Source: Hofstenia miamia
Taxonomy: Eukaryota > Xenacoelomorpha > Acoela
Length of the DNA: 64,000 nt
Direction: 5' to 3'
NCBI GenBank assembly: GCA_004352715.1
Contig: SCFE01000038.1
Span: 696,852-760,851, forward strand
The notes under the pieces were generated by a model. That model was not told where the DNA came from and did no database searches. It was given only the letters and a program-made list of their open reading frames with translations. The position numbers and the translations under genes were made by a program. Below, piece after piece: positions 1 to 14,257 of this stretch (the first letter of the stretch is position 1; every line of letters starts with the position of its first letter).

Positions 1-1515
1 TGGTACTACTGCTTCTTCTAAGCTTGCTTCTCTCACAGAAGATGTTATCAATTTTATGGAACTTGACAAAGTCTCTCTTCTGTCTAGCGTCTCGTCCGGT
101 TCTCTTCAAGACTGTTATTCCTTCCTGCGTTCTCTTCATTCCAAGCCAGAGCTCCCCAGTTTGAGATGGAATCTTCTTTTCGCCCACTCTGACCTGGAGA
201 AAGCTGTCTGTTCAATGCGCATTTTGCCTCTAACTTCTCTGAACCTGTCTCCATGTGCCCTGGTCCGCCTGCTGCCTCCGCGCTAATCCAAATTTGTGAT
301 ATTGACTTCGGCGTCCGTGATATTTCTCTCATGCTTAAATCTTGCAAGTTGTCTGGTCCTTGCTATCCTGACGGCGTCCTTTCCTTTGTAATTCATGAAA
401 TCTCCTCTACGCTTTCTATCCAGTAGTAGTAGTAGTATCCATTTAAAGCATCTTTACTCCTTCATTTGCNCTACGACATCAAGAAACAATGACAAACAAT
501 AAAAGTAAGAGAGGAAGTGCAAAGAAGGCGATACCAAAAACCACTACCCCTANTTCTTTTCTTCCTCTTTGCCATTAACGACCTCCCTCATTTTGTTCTC
601 AACTCGTCTTGCATGTTGTATGTCGACGACACTACGATTTTTTATTTTGGCTGGTCTTTTGCTTCTAACATTTCTTCTGATCTTGAGCATTTGTCTACTT
701 GGTCCTCCGTCAAACATCTTGATTTTAGCGCTATCAATACATGTGGTATTTCCTTTTCTGGGGCTCCCCCTTCTGATTTGCCTCTACATGTGAACTTTGC
801 ACCTCATCACACTCATCTTGGAGTTCAACTTGCTGCAAACTTAAATTGGACTGGACATGTGTCTTTGCGTCTCCGCAAAGCTAATTCCTCGCTATTTGCC
901 CTTTTCCGTAATGTTCCTTTTAATACCTCGGCCGCTGTGAAACTCTCTTTGTTCAAGTCCATTACTCGTGCCATTCTTCTCTATGCGTCTCCCTGTTGGT
1001 GGCCTTCTCGTGCTTTGTTCCACTCCATGGAACGTTTCCAGAAACGCGCTTCCAAATGGATTTCCTCTTTGGCCTGTAAAGACGCTTTGCTGAAATTATC
1101 GACTCTTCCACTTTCATGCATTGATCTCCCCCTGTTTAATCGTTTACTGACTCGGAAGTTAGACCTTAATCTATTTGATTTTATCTCGTCTCTATCTCAC
1201 GCTCTACTCGCGCTGATGGTGCTGTCACCTTCTCTGTTCGTCGTCTCAAGAAACATCACACTCTTCACTCGTTTTTCAATCGTGTTTGTGCTTCTGCTAA
1301 TTTTTATTGACTTTAAATTCTCCAACCTCCATTGATTTTTTTTCCTCGCCCACGACTTTCAAGAAATCTTTAATGTCTTTCCTCTTTGATGTTCCTCACT
1401 TTGACTACTTTTCCATCTGCTCGTATTCATCCTGTGCGACTGCTCCTGTTGTCGATTGATTTGACTTTTTAATTTTTGTTTTGTTCTGCCCTAACCGGCG
1501 AAATAAAGACTTTCA
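1..1515 (+). pseudogene. Decayed non-LTR retrotransposon, reverse transcriptase remnant
   Basis: The reverse transcriptase (RT) is broken into at least two frames. From about 200 to 422 one frame reads like the segment upstream of the RT core (a 'DFGVRDISLMLKSCKLSGP' stretch). From 556 to 1335 another frame gives the catalytic block with a Y-V-D-D box (within 'CMLYVDDTTIFYF', about 611-650) and then the RT thumb region with a 'LGVQLAANLNWTGHV' motif. Between them lies a short TAG run (about 424-437) and two single-N joins (470, 553), so part of the RT is missing or misjoined. The 3' end is an AATAAA followed by an ATC-repeat tail near 1500-1515, as in CR1/L2/Jockey-type elements. No APE endonuclease is visible. 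This is a dead copy. The class call is good; the exact clade is not resolved. Confidence 0.75.
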
Positions 1516-1941
1516 TCATCATTGGTCTTGTAGCTGTTGCAAATGTATCTAATTGTCACTTTTCGCACAAGATATCCATCCGAATGAATCCATTTTATGT
1601 TGAAAGTCTAAATGCCAATAATTCAAAGTATATATCACTTCATCGTTAATAGTAATTGTATCTATCAATTTTTTTATATTGACAAATTTGCAAATTTGTA
1701 TTTTTAGATGTCACAACAAATTGCATATATCGTAAATCATCGTGTATAAGACGCACATGTGAACCAAAAATGTTGCTTAAGGGTTTGGGCTGCAGCTTGT
1801 GCCAGAGATTACTAAATAAGAGATGGACGCGACAGCAGTGAAATAATTATAAATCCGATGTCAAGTTCCGTCAGTGTGTATTGAATTACGGAAGGGTTTG
1901 CTAGGTGGCGTCTCAAAGTATTACACAGTGGTTTACCTTAA

Positions 1942-2178
1942 TTAAACCAGTTNTTGAAATATTGGTTTATTTTCAATCAGTTTTTCACAATTCTTTTTGA
2001 CTTGTCTCGTTATGTTCTCCACTAATTTCTTTATGAATTCTTCTTCATTTTGCACAGTTTTGTAATCCTCTATCATCGATTCTTCCTGTGGTACTGCTGT
2101 ATTTAGTTTATGCGGTTTTTCCACTACAATATTTTCTATTGTCTTCACTTCACTTTTCTTTAATTCGATTAGTCTCAA
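1942..2178 (-). other. Minus-strand open frame inside the P-like element, unexplained
   Basis: A 78-residue lysine- and glutamate-rich frame lies on the strand opposite to the transposase, bounded by two single-N contig joins (1953 and 2241). I do not recognise it. Because it is bracketed by joins, it may be a small contig placed in the wrong orientation. Read on the minus strand it looks more protein-like than the surrounding AT-rich DNA. It could equally be chance. Confidence 0.2.
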
Positions 2179-2269
2179 TTCATCTTTCAGGTTATTGATT
2201 TCTAATTATTTCACTATATTTTCCTCTCGTAGACTTACATNACCAGTTTTCGTAGTTTGCACTTGTAAT

Positions 2270-3780
2270 ATGCCTGACAGATGCTGTGCTCCTCGCTGTA
2301 GAAGCGGCTATGATAATCACGTTTCGACTTCTGATATAATAACGTTTCATAGGTTTCCTTCAGCCGCAGAAATACGGAGACAGTGGATTAATTATTTACA
2401 TCGACAAGATTTTGAGCACTCAAAATCTGATACTGTATGCTCTTTACATTTTGTTGATACCGACTCTATTTCTCGTGACAAAAGTTGTCGGAGTGGAATT
2501 TTTTAAAGAAACGGCGTTTAAACAAGGTGCTACTCCTACTCAATTTCCGAATTTGTCTATTTACTATTCTAAAACCCCTACCAAACGATTCGGTAGTTCT
2601 GTTCCAACTAGTCCTTTTGGCCTTAATGCTGAAAACTTGCGTCTTCAGGAAAATATTGATTTATTTTTTGAGCAAGACGTTGTTGGCACATTTGAAAATT
2701 TTTTACGGCTTATTTCAAATGTTTATTTTTCTGTATGTTTTATTTTTTATTTCCTGCGAATGACAAATGTAATCTTCAAATGAAATGCAGTTTAGAAGTA
2801 TTTAAAGATTTAAAATTCAATGTTTCGTTCTGTAATTTTGAATACAAACCGGTTCTCTCTAATTTCATGCAAAATACATCATACATTCAATACGAATCGG
2901 ATTTTTTGAAAAATTATATTGGTATAAGTTGAAAATGAAGAACTGACTTATCAAATTTCATGCAAAAAGCTGAAATCTCACTTAAATACTCTTATAAATC
3001 AGCTTGATCATTCGTTGATAAGTGATAAAGAAAACCAGTTTCTAGCATTCATGTCTGAGCACCTGTTTTTGCATACTTTGTCTCTAAAAGGTCGTACATA
3101 TTCGACATGTATGTTAACGTTTAGTTACCTCTTGCATTCATATTCTGCTGCCCTAACTTTATACTGCAGAAAAACTGTCCTATGAAAATGGAAAAATTAT
3201 AGGATTTACCGAAGATGGGCATGGGCATGTAGCTCGTACAATGCTTTGTTTTATGGTTAAATCACTAGCATCCTACTACAAAGACATCATTGGTTGCTAT
3301 GCCATTAGAGATCTCAATTTAGAAACTCTCTATAATTATTTTATAAATGCTATTACATTGGCTTCAAAATACTTTAACATTGTTGTCTGTTTTTGTGACA
3401 ACGTCTCTCTAAATCACGTGATATATTCTTGAATATTCGCCCTGACCTTCTTGAAACGCAATCAGATTTTCAGAATTTTTTATGTTGCAGGCTGGTGTGG
3501 CAAAAACGACCGAAAAATTGTCATGTAAAATTTGTGACAGACCACTTTTGAATGTAGAATTCATTGATATACCAGAATTTTTTAAAAATGTCTTTGAGAT
3601 TTATTATAGAGGTGGATTTAAAAAGCCATCTGAATTTACGGTTTTGTTAACAAATATTTGCTATGTTTATTATAAACTCATTGGCGAAAGTGCTGAATTA
3701 CGCGTTATATTTTTCAAATTTAGAAATCGAAGCGATACTTTTGTAACTGTGATTAGATCAAAGATCAAAGACTGTTTTTA
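2270..3780 (+). pseudogene. THAP-domain P-type transposase, broken by frameshifts and stops
   Basis: The ATG at 2270 opens a THAP zinc finger: C-x4-C near residues 5-10 ('CCAPRC'), then the 'FHRFP' motif, a conserved W ('RRQWI') and a C-x2-H ('CSLHF'), the C2CH pattern of THAP domains. The frame stops at about 2506. Protein similarity resumes in another frame (about 2485-2700), with the short linker typical after a THAP domain. Further blocks at about 3060-3430 ('LKGRTYSTCMLTFSYLLHSYS', then 'IIGCYAIRDLNLETLYNYF' in the ORF from 3241) look like the RNase H-like core of P/THAP9 transposases, and a last block runs to 3780. At least three disruptions separate these blocks. THAP transposases bind element ends and cut and join DNA; this copy cannot make a full protein as assembled. 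Confidence 0.75.
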
Positions 3781-4524
3781 GCAAGGAATATATATCACGA
3801 TTTTTTTCCAAGATTTGTAAAAAAAGTTGTTCAACTGCTTTTCTAAGAAATTCGTTAAAGACTCATACCAAAAAGAGCGAGATAAAAGCTCAAGAAGAAT
3901 TAGAAAGCTTCGTTCCCAATCTAAATAGTAGTTGTATTTTTTATTGTACTTTCTTTTTCTGTTACACTGATTTTTACCAAATATCAGCATTGATTATAAA
4001 CAAAATAGTTATTTTTTGATCACTAAATCTTCACAAAAGGTCATTTTCTATTTAAAAAAACTATGTTTTCAATACATATAGGCCATTTTGGATTTTAATG
4101 TATATCTAAAGTTAATTTTAACAATAGACGGAACTTGTCTTTACTGTAATTTACTGTCGCGTCCATATCTTATTTAGTAATCTATGCTTGTACACGTAGT
4201 CTTAATATTATATCTTTAAACTTTTAATACGTTCGGGGTTGAGGTACCTTTCAGAATGTACAAAAGCTGAAATAATTTTCGACAATAAGCCATGAGGAAA
4301 TATCCAACACTTGCGACTAGGTTAAATTAGTTTGTTAAATGAATGGAAAAACGTATGCGGGCATGGATAAAATTATAGTGTTATGACAGGTGTGGCTTAT
4401 ACACACTGAATACTTGTTATTTAAGGAACACCCTTCAAAGTTTGGGGTTTACAGTTCTTAATATATTTATTCTCAATACAAAACATTAAGTGTGGAATTA
4501 CGAAATCTCTTCACAAGAATTCAA

Positions 4525-5721
4525 TGCCTAATCCAAAACAAGGTAAGCAAATTGTTATTCTGGAATTGCTTTGATTACATTTTCTTTGCTTAGAGTTGAC
4601 TGTCTTTTCTTCATGTATGCCTTTTGATTGAATACAATTGTATTGTCTTTATGTTGTCACCGTTAGTTTGATGTGGATTGGACAGGGTGGATGGATCAAG
4701 TAATACTTACAATTATAATAGATGGCTCCGCCAAGTTCTAGTTACAAGTCATTGATATATCAGTCCTTCAAGAAAGTTGTTTTGTCTACATTGTTACGTG
4801 TTTTGACTTGATTTGACTTGCTTCTTATTTTATCGGTTTTTTAGAAAAAAATTGATTAAATATTGTTGAGCCAAACTGTTAAAAAACACCACTCACATGT
4901 TTTCTTTGATCAAAATTTCTCCAATTTTTTCAAGCTGATTAACAGTTTCCTACCTTAAGGTAGTCAATGATCAGTTACCGTTTGCTTGCATTTTCATTGA
5001 ACGCTTTTTTCCGTAGTTAGAAGAGCTGTGTGTAATTAGTGATTTGTTATTAACTTGTCGTTTTGTTCTTAAAAGTGCTATTTTGCATTACATAATACAA
5101 CTACCCGTTTGTCAGAGAAAAATCTTTTGAATACGTCATTTATTTTGTGGAAATAACCAATTAGCCGCTCATTTATGATCACAACTTTTGTGCTGTAAAA
5201 TTTTTTTACGTTAGGTTATATTAGGTTCAATTTTCTTGAAATCTTGCTGGAAGAAGAAAGATAAAATCTATTTACCGACGTTGTTGGTCAAAAAGTTACG
5301 AATAAAAAGAGAACGTGCTACGTTTATAATGCATTCTTCACAACATTTCCATGAGCACGCTAGTGAGATAATTAGCATAAACCCCTCGCCTTGATGACAA
5401 ATTGCGACCAGTGGGATATCAATTGCAATTCAACTTAGAGATTTCTTATTGGTTTACACAATGTACATACAATTAAAAATGGTTGATGAAATGACCTTTA
5501 ATATATTTAAATCCTTTTGATTTTTCCTTTTAGGTTTGAATATAGAGCAATTTTATGTTTTATTGAATTTGAACGATTCAGTACTTTTTTCCAAGCGTTG
5601 TGTGTTGATATTGTTATTGTGTCGTCAGATAAGCCTCAAAGTCCACACCCTGGCTTTCACACATTTTTTGAATTTAGCAATTGCTTTATTAACGCTCAAT
5701 AGATGCTGCACTCCAAATAAA
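4525..5721 (+). CDS. Possible two-exon small protein, unrecognised
   Basis: A short first exon (ATG at about 4525, 'MPNPKQ') ends at a good donor (CAAG|GTAAGC, about 4543). A second exon follows a TTTTAG acceptor at about 5534, and the phases agree (both phase 1). The joined frame would give about 69 residues ending '..LTLNRCCTPNK' at a stop near 5721. It is leucine-rich with one or two hydrophobic stretches (a short membrane protein is possible). There is no homology I recognise, no visible poly(A) signal assignment and nothing linking it to its neighbours. An overlapping frame on the same strand is equally open, so this is only a candidate. Confidence 0.2.
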
Positions 5722-6560
5722 TGACATTATTTTGGAAACAACCCTTGTCCGCGACTTTACAAAACTACTGCAGCGCTGTTGAGTGCATAATGCGTGGAGG
5801 GATAAAAAAACAATTTGGTATAGCCGTTGAATTGTAGGAAGTCATTTAAAAACCCCGGATACATCCTCGCCTTTGTATAGTGAAGAGACTTAGATTGTTT
5901 AATATTATTATTTGCATAAGGTGCAGTATGAATTTCCTTAACCATTGGATAATATAGTTACAAAAAAGTGTTGATATAGAAATTGCATCATACTGGCGAG
6001 CAGTGTATTAAACGATGTGATTCATTAAACAAGTTCGTTTTTTCTAATCTGAAATCTGTCGCTAATCAATAGAATTAGGTATTACATTAGTTCAATAATA
6101 CCTTGAATAATTTAATAAGCTAATCATAATAACCTGCACGTAGAACAATGAGTATGTGGAGATACGTAGTTTGTGTTTGGATTTTATAACAAACTCATAA
6201 TACTTTCTTACTGTAACTCAATTTTATTCATCGATTATTAGAATATTTTTGATTGATCACATGTACGTCAATAGTGCCAATAATCGTTTCTATGTGTTTA
6301 CAAACATTAAGCATTGAATTAAAGGCAGCTTAATCTTACATTAGATGGTGGGTGTATGTGATGAAGATGTGTTAAATAAAACAACGATTTATGATTTCAC
6401 CGTCTGTAGAATTAAAGCAATAACAAACATCAAGCACCAAGGTAGAAATATTAGCAGAGACACTTAAAATGCTAAAAGAATAAGCTCTTGGAGCATTTAA
6501 ATAACGTTCAAAGTTTACTGTTTTAACCCAGTTATTAAAAGACTGTATCCAATGGAAATA
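4544..6560. other. AT-rich stretch, no further gene seen
   Basis: Apart from the candidate second exon at 5534-5721, this stretch between the P-like element and the TAG-flanked retrotransposon shows no long frame, RNA gene or recognisable repeat. Confidence 0.5.
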
Positions 6561-6611
6561 ATTTGTTTGAATATATCCTGGGTTTTTTCATTTTGGGGTG
6601 CACCCTTTGTT

Positions 6612-6639
6612 TAGTAGTAGTAGTAGTAGTAGTAGTAGT
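6612..6639 (+). repeat. TAG microsatellite, left flank of retrotransposon
   Basis: About nine TAG units lie immediately before the 5' junction of the RT-bearing element. The same repeat, in the same phase direction, forms the long tract at the element's 3' end. Confidence 0.95.
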
Positions 6640-8620
<1,981 letters not shown>

Positions 8621-10136
8621 CGTTTATTTTAGGAATACAACAATAAATGATTAACAATTAACAAAAACAATCAGTGAGGTTAGAATAGCGTATACAGAAT
8701 GGAAAAAATTAGCATTAGTATTTTTTTCACAGATATGATTTATCTTTTTTTCACGCAGCTATGCCATCATAAACCATTTCTCGTGTTTTCTACTTGGTGA
8801 TGTCGCATATTTTGCTGGGGAAATAGAACTTGCTATTGTCAAAGCTAGTGTAAAAAGAACTACTTGTTTAAGTTTTGTATGGAAATGATATGATAATTAT
8901 ATGTGGATATGCATACTTAGCAATGCTTCCTTTCTTTCCTTTCTTCCACTTATGTCATAATTAACACCTCAATGACTCCTTTAAAACTTATGATTTGGAT
9001 GGTTTGCCCTGCACATACACCCCTTCTGGTATATAAAGTATTGAAGAATATTTCGATAATACAGGGGTCAAATTTGCAAATTTCGTTCTCCAATTTCCAA
9101 AATTTTGAACGAAATACTGTCTTTTCAAAAACATATAGTGATTTTAAATCTGATGAAAAGCCACTAAGTTTATTGGTTGTAATATTCAGTTAAACATCGT
9201 GTGAATTATTTTAATACAAATAGACACATGTTTTCCTTCCAATTCTAAATCGCATGAAGTTTTCATTAATGTATTTTAGTGCTCAAGTCGTTCCAGCAGA
9301 CGCCACTCGCCAATTATCAATTTCTTCTGAAAATGCAGATGATTGGTTTTGGGGCAATAGTGTTGATGATGTATCAATATTTCGAATTGAGTCTAAGTTA
9401 GATCTTAGTATGGAACAAGTTTCTTGGGAACCCATTTGGCTTGATTTTATAGAATGCCCTTTATTTGCCTAATTTGTGTTAAATTTGTTAGAAATTTTTG
9501 TTAAATTTTCAATGAAATGTTTGATTCTTCATTTGATGAACGTAGTCAAAAGATAATTTAATGCATAGGTATCAGTTTATGATAATAAAATATGTTTCAT
9601 TGTAAGCAGTATTGCAATCAGTAGTTCGATTTACCTTGCAAGTGTAGAAATGCGACTTACTCAAAGCATGTTTCGTTTTGCCTACTAAAATCACTTCAAA
9701 AATATTTTTCAATTTTAAGTCTCCGTCAAGAGCAATGAAGTTTTTTGCGCAAATTCTCTTTATTACATTTTTATGTTTTCTCTGCACCTCGCGGTTAGTA
9801 TCAACAAATTATCATTGGTAGCTTAAAATGTTTTAGGCTTAGCAGTTTTCAGGAAATTTTTTGATGATGTCGCCTTGCATTTGGTAACTCCCCTAATGTC
9901 CATTTTTCCAGAATGTTTAATGTTATGTTCGTTTTTTCCTATTAAGTTATGCAATTGCGGTTTTAATTAGTTGATAGCTTTCATAAAATCAAATACCTTC
10001 GACATTTTATCAATGATTATTTATCAAAAATTATGAGCAAAGCTTGCATTTGATACACATTGCTTAACTTTGATTAAAGACAAAGATCATTAGCTGATTA
10101 AATATAGTAATTATATATATATATATATATATATAG
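8621..10136. other. AT-rich stretch with one possible terminal exon
   Basis: No recognisable gene or repeat was found apart from the weak candidate exon at 9283-9472 and a TA microsatellite running into the 1000-N gap. Confidence 0.4.
9283..9472 (+). CDS. Possible 3'-terminal exon, unrecognised acidic protein
   Basis: A TATTTTAG acceptor-like sequence is followed by a frame of about 62 residues that is acidic and tryptophan-rich ('ENADDWFWGNSVDDVSIF', 'SWEPIWLDFIE') and stops at 9472. The composition is unlike translated AT-rich noise, and the frame sits in otherwise empty DNA. I found no convincing upstream exon in the window. The product is unknown. Confidence 0.25.
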
Positions 10137-11136
10137 NNNNNNNNNNNNNNNNNNNNNNNNNNNNNNNNNNNNNNNNNNNNNNNNNNNNNNNNNNNNNNNN
10201 NNNNNNNNNNNNNNNNNNNNNNNNNNNNNNNNNNNNNNNNNNNNNNNNNNNNNNNNNNNNNNNNNNNNNNNNNNNNNNNNNNNNNNNNNNNNNNNNNNNN
10301 NNNNNNNNNNNNNNNNNNNNNNNNNNNNNNNNNNNNNNNNNNNNNNNNNNNNNNNNNNNNNNNNNNNNNNNNNNNNNNNNNNNNNNNNNNNNNNNNNNNN
10401 NNNNNNNNNNNNNNNNNNNNNNNNNNNNNNNNNNNNNNNNNNNNNNNNNNNNNNNNNNNNNNNNNNNNNNNNNNNNNNNNNNNNNNNNNNNNNNNNNNNN
10501 NNNNNNNNNNNNNNNNNNNNNNNNNNNNNNNNNNNNNNNNNNNNNNNNNNNNNNNNNNNNNNNNNNNNNNNNNNNNNNNNNNNNNNNNNNNNNNNNNNNN
10601 NNNNNNNNNNNNNNNNNNNNNNNNNNNNNNNNNNNNNNNNNNNNNNNNNNNNNNNNNNNNNNNNNNNNNNNNNNNNNNNNNNNNNNNNNNNNNNNNNNNN
10701 NNNNNNNNNNNNNNNNNNNNNNNNNNNNNNNNNNNNNNNNNNNNNNNNNNNNNNNNNNNNNNNNNNNNNNNNNNNNNNNNNNNNNNNNNNNNNNNNNNNN
10801 NNNNNNNNNNNNNNNNNNNNNNNNNNNNNNNNNNNNNNNNNNNNNNNNNNNNNNNNNNNNNNNNNNNNNNNNNNNNNNNNNNNNNNNNNNNNNNNNNNNN
10901 NNNNNNNNNNNNNNNNNNNNNNNNNNNNNNNNNNNNNNNNNNNNNNNNNNNNNNNNNNNNNNNNNNNNNNNNNNNNNNNNNNNNNNNNNNNNNNNNNNNN
11001 NNNNNNNNNNNNNNNNNNNNNNNNNNNNNNNNNNNNNNNNNNNNNNNNNNNNNNNNNNNNNNNNNNNNNNNNNNNNNNNNNNNNNNNNNNNNNNNNNNNN
11101 NNNNNNNNNNNNNNNNNNNNNNNNNNNNNNNNNNNN
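10137..11136. other. Assembly gap, 1000 N
   Basis: Exactly 1000 N, a fixed-size scaffold gap, flanked on both sides by TA microsatellite. Confidence 1.
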
Positions 11137-11158
11137 ATATATATATATATATATATAT

Positions 11159-12250
11159 ATGGTTTGTAAATTTAATGGCGCTATTCAGATAAATTATCAG
11201 TTATTTATTTGTTTACATTTATCTGAACAAAGAATAACTTATCTTCTGCAAAACTATCTTCATTGGAAAAACCATAGGTTACGTTTTCCTATTTTTATGA
11301 AAAAACATTCATCAAATGCCATAAATTATCGAACAATCTCAATTATTTCTCAAATAAACAAAATATTCGAAATATTATTACACAACCAAATTATTGAATA
11401 TTTAAATTAGCAAATTTAATATCAAACACTCACTTTCGATTTTGAAAAATATATTCAACAAATGCAAGATCATCACGAGAATTTGATCCTCCTGGAGCTG
11501 TAGCCTGTTTAGATCACTAAGTCTTCGATCGTATTAATTATAACATATTAATTGAAAAATTATCTTCCGTATGATTTTCTTGTAGTAGTTAATAATTGAT
11601 AACTTCTTTCTCAATCAAAGATTGCAGAGAGGTGAATTAAATTTTTTTTCGAAATAGTTTCCGAGTTAGGATGTGTTTCAAGAAACGATTCTATGTTCTC
11701 TTTTTAGCAAATATGTAAATTACATATATTCTATAACTAATTGGCACTTACATTTTCAGCGATAATACATCATACACTGCAGGGGAATTTATACAATTGA
11801 ATTGCAACAAGGTGCTAAAATATTTTTGTATGCGTAAGCTGATTATGGATGCTAAACAGAACTTTTACATTTTACAGCCCAATAAAGTGATTTTTATGTT
11901 TTTGCTGTGATTTTGGAAATTAAGAATAATCAGTTAATTGTGAAATTTATCTGTATAAAGAACATGTTATCTTAACGTTTCTGTTGTAGACACATTTAAA
12001 TATCTATGTGCACTATTTATTCAAAGTTAAAATTCAACTCTTGCATTAATGGTTAGAAAATTTTCTAAAGGTATGAAAAGTATGACAGTAGTAGTTAGGC
12101 AGCTACTACCTTGGCTAGAATTCAGTTTTTCTACGCTTGTCTTAGGAGTCAGCTTAATGACACAAAGATTATATTTAGTGAACTAAGCGGTGTTCCTTAC
12201 AAAGAAAACTTGATATTCAACTAAAATGGGTATCAAATATCTCAGCGATA
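11159..12250 (+). pseudogene. Highly decayed non-LTR reverse transcriptase
   Basis: A fragment at 11326-11407 reads 'NYRTISIISQINKIFEILL', matching the RT block N-Y-R-P-I-S..SKIFE. Further along, in shifting frames, come remnants of the aspartate block (about 11490-11570, 'GAVACLDH.VFDRINYNIL') and of the thumb (about 11990-12030, 'TFKYLCALF'). Multiple stops and indels make it a fossil. The order of blocks fits one element on the plus strand. Its 5' part may lie in the adjacent gap. Confidence 0.6.
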
Positions 12251-14230
12251 TCTAAGCAGTACATTTCTAGGTCAATCCTTTTTCCAAAACAACTCGTCAT
12301 ATTAAATAATCTGCTGAGATTGTTAAGGTTAATCAAAAAATAGGAATGACATTTAATGAATATATGTTTGATTCAAGCTCCCATTTGAAGACACATAAAT
12401 AAGTTACTACTTTGCTGTCATGCTGAAATACATATTTTGTTCAAAAATTTTACTTCACCACCATTATTGTAGTCACGGCCATTTATTACGGCCATTTATT
12501 TTCTATCTTCTGAAATTACTAGGTTTCAATTTGAGGATTGGTGCATCTATGATTATAACTCAATGCTTCAGTTTCCAAAAAATAACGCTTCTTTGACATT
12601 TTCAACTCGAATACTGCTAATTGATATTGACTGACCTTTGTGCTCACGTACATTCTAGCCTTGCGTTACTGATAACTAGCTGATGTCATTGGTTTTCACA
12701 TTGACGGTTATCACTGAATAATGGAGGCAATGTTTGCTAATACCTGCTGTGAGCTTCATTAAATTTTGCGCAATTAGGAAGATGAGTGTAGCCAGAGGTG
12801 GCTAAATTAGCGCATTACATGAAATGTTTGAAGAGATATATCTGGAATCTTTGTATTAAACCTAAGTTTTTTAATTGCTCAAAGATGATGAAATTTTAAT
12901 GCAAATTTTAATATTTATTGATCATGTGCTAGAGTAGTCGCAGTAGGTCATTATAATTGTTTCCATTGGTGATTACCTATTTAAAACAGCACATAAAATT
13001 TATCCCATTTTGGCATATTATGTGTTAACACACTATCAATGTCTTTCAATCCCCTCAACAGGCCATCAAAAACGCACAAGAATTCAAGCCAGTGCTGTAG
13101 TCATTGATAGATACTTGCAGCCCCAAGTAATCAACAAACACTATTGTTAGAGGTTGATTCAACATATCAATTAGAGTTTATATTTGGATTTTTATTAATA
13201 TTCATTTTTTATTTTGAATCATTTGACAATTGTGTTGTGTGCATTTATAACTGTTATGTCTCGCTCTTTATCAACTTCTTTGTAAAATGGATGATAGTTA
13301 AAATTTTCAAAAAACATTTTCCAAGCACCAGTTATAAGAGGCGTGTTTGGATTTTTTTAATCGGGGTGACTGATACCTTCACCTCGGCTGTAAAAAAATA
13401 ATGAGCACAGTAATTGCTGATGCTGAAAAACATTTTCTTTCCATTGGCGTAATCTACTAATTCTAAAAAACTACATAAATAGTTTGAAAATAATTTCCTA
13501 AAATAGTTTGACGAAGGTTTTAAGCAAATGTGAATTAAAGTGAACTATTTTCAATTTTGCTCGTAGGTGGTCGCCCCCCCCTTAAGTAATTTTGATTAGT
13601 TACATCAAAAAATCTTGGCAAAACATATAAAAGTTAAGTCAGAAAATGCATTTTTAGAGTCGGTTTGTTCGATATTTTCACATGATCAAGACCATGAAAA
13701 AACCTGCTCTTATCCTTTCAATGTTAGAGCCGATCTACTAATATTTTATTGATTCAAACTAAGAATTAATTAAAAAAATATAGCAGCTGTTAACAGCAAA
13801 AGGGTTGCTGTTTGCTGTTAACAGTTTCTTTACCTGTTAACAGCAAAATGGGAAGCCCTCCTTATTATAGTTGACGAAGAGATTTGTAATTTTCGAACCA
13901 TTTCACAGATTGTGAATTGCAATGCGATTTACTGTTGGAAAGCAAGTACCCCCATTCTATTTCAAGTTGCTGTCGTCATGCTTGTCTTTCCTGTCTTGCA
14001 ACTAGTGTTCCCAGTGAAATCTTTTTCATCATTTAGTTTCATTGTAAATATATTTAGATGTATAAATATTTTGATATATAAATTGTCTAAGAGATTGGAA
14101 ACAATGTTTTGAAACGATTTTCCTCATTAACTGTTTAGCTGAATTTTGCATAAACATTTAATTTTTTGATGATATTGAGCAGGCATGTGTCGGTACTGTC
14201 GAATAGTTATTTTTTAAGGTATTATTTTGC
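12251..14230. other. AT-rich stretch without recognisable gene
   Basis: No supported coding region. Open frames here are short, hydrophobic and AT-driven (for example 13144-13401). A small inverted/direct repeat cluster at 13787-13847 is listed separately. A C-run ('GGTCGCCCCCCCC', about 13570) resembles the ends of invertebrate MITEs but has no visible partner. Confidence 0.5.
13787..13847. repeat. Perfect 14 bp hairpin with a third direct copy
   Basis: CTGTTAACAGCAAA at 13787-13800 is followed after 10 bases by its exact reverse complement (13811-13824), then by another direct copy at 13834-13847. The core GTTAAC is itself palindromic. It could be a cruciform-forming site, a protein-binding cluster or a transposon end remnant. 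Confidence 0.7.
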
Positions 14231-14257
14231 TTAGGAATATTGGAATACAACCATATA

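Larger units (their letters stand above)
1806..4183 (+). mobile_element. P-element-like DNA transposon with inverted termini
   Basis: The ends at 1806-1835 and 4154-4183 are inverted copies of one another. Each reads inwards as AGATTACTAAATAAGA, then K (G or T), then ATGGACGCGACAG, with a single mismatch over about 30 bases. Between them is a THAP-domain transposase, the combination expected of P/THAP9-type elements. The flanks CTTGTGCC (left) and CTTGTACA (right, allowing a base or two outside the inverted repeat) resemble a decayed 8 bp target duplication, but this is weak. Two single-N joins (1953, 2241) lie in the left part, and the piece between them may be misplaced or misoriented. Total length is about 2.4 kb, so the element is probably internally incomplete. 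Confidence 0.75.
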
